Origin: Ostrinia nubilalis
Taxonomy: Eukaryota; Arthropoda; Insecta; Lepidoptera; Crambidae
Reading direction: 5' to 3'
Length of the DNA: 64,000 nucleotides
NCBI RefSeq assembly: GCF_963855985.1
Contig: NC_087104.1
Location: 11,408,001 to 11,472,000 of the forward strand
In this document: in pieces, positions 63,893 through 64,000 of the stretch
How the letters are laid out: the number at the start of each line of letters is the position of its first letter
How positions within the stretch are numbered: position 1 is the first letter of the stretch
Program-made: the position numbers and the translations under genes
Notes under the pieces: generated by a model
Database searches by the model: none
What the model was told of the DNA's origin: nothing
Seen by the model: only the letters and a program-made list of their open reading frames with translations

Positions 63893-64000
63893 CTGTACCC
63901 CACGATAGCAGTGTGTACCCTACGATAGCAGTATGTACCCCTCGATAGCAGTGTGTACCCCACGATAGCAGTGTGTACCCCAGAAGAGCAGAAAGAGCTG
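63893..64000 (+). repeat. 20-bp minisatellite running into a second copy of TRIP4 exon 5
   Basis: CACGATAGCAGTGTGTACCC repeats with a 20-bp period from 63901 to 63980 and then changes into CAGAAGAGCAGAAAGAGCTG, a near copy of exon 5 (63717 onward). The monomer itself resembles the exon head GTGTGTACTCCAGAAGAGCA. The copy runs off the window end. Confidence 0.85.

Overview
This is an animal nuclear window, almost certainly from a moth or butterfly. Exons are short and GC-rich, introns are AT-rich with GT-AG borders, and the intergenic DNA is packed with repeat types typical of Lepidoptera: tRNA-derived SINEs, RTE-like retrotransposon tails, hairpin MITEs and a MITE with a TTGCACCATCTTACTTTAA end. 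Identifications come from reading translated exons against remembered protein families; no database search was run.

Five genes are supported. (1) 257-21366 (+): the last 14 exons (about 832 residues and the stop) of the RME-8/DNAJC13 endosomal J-domain protein; its 5' two thirds lie upstream of the window. (2) 29566-44746 (-): a complete-looking receptor tyrosine kinase, best matched to torso, the PTTH receptor, in 14 exons including one candidate 55-nt exon I add to restore the reading frame. (3, 4) 57685-58580 and 59453-60063 (-): two diverged intact copies of NDUFS5, a twin CX9C subunit of respiratory complex I. (5) From 61451 (+): the first five exons of TRIP4 (activating signal cointegrator 1), leaving the window at the right edge. 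Regions 21.4-29.5 kb and 44.8-57.7 kb show no convincing gene and hold transposon remnants.

The outstanding feature is repeated local tandem duplication of exon pieces. At least nine exons in three unrelated genes (RME-8, torso, TRIP4) have extra direct copies beside the functional exon: one exon 5x in frame, one 8x, one with 4 long and 7 short copies, two adjacent exons copied together 5x, one kinase P-loop exon 3x, and smaller pieces elsewhere. Most copied pieces contain the exon 3' end, its 5' splice site and a little intron, and lack a good acceptor, so splicing from the outer sites would still give the normal protein. Some copies carry stops, frameshifts or inserted MITEs that were then co-amplified, which shows several rounds of amplification. 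Whether this is biology or partly an assembly effect can be settled with long reads and RNA-seq.

The repeats also record nested events that can be read directly: a roughly 1.36 kb element that split a 1.3 kb foldback with an 11-bp target duplication, a SINE inside an RTE tail, a hAT-type MITE with a perfect 8-bp target duplication, and an RTE fragment that appears to supply the end of the torso reading frame.
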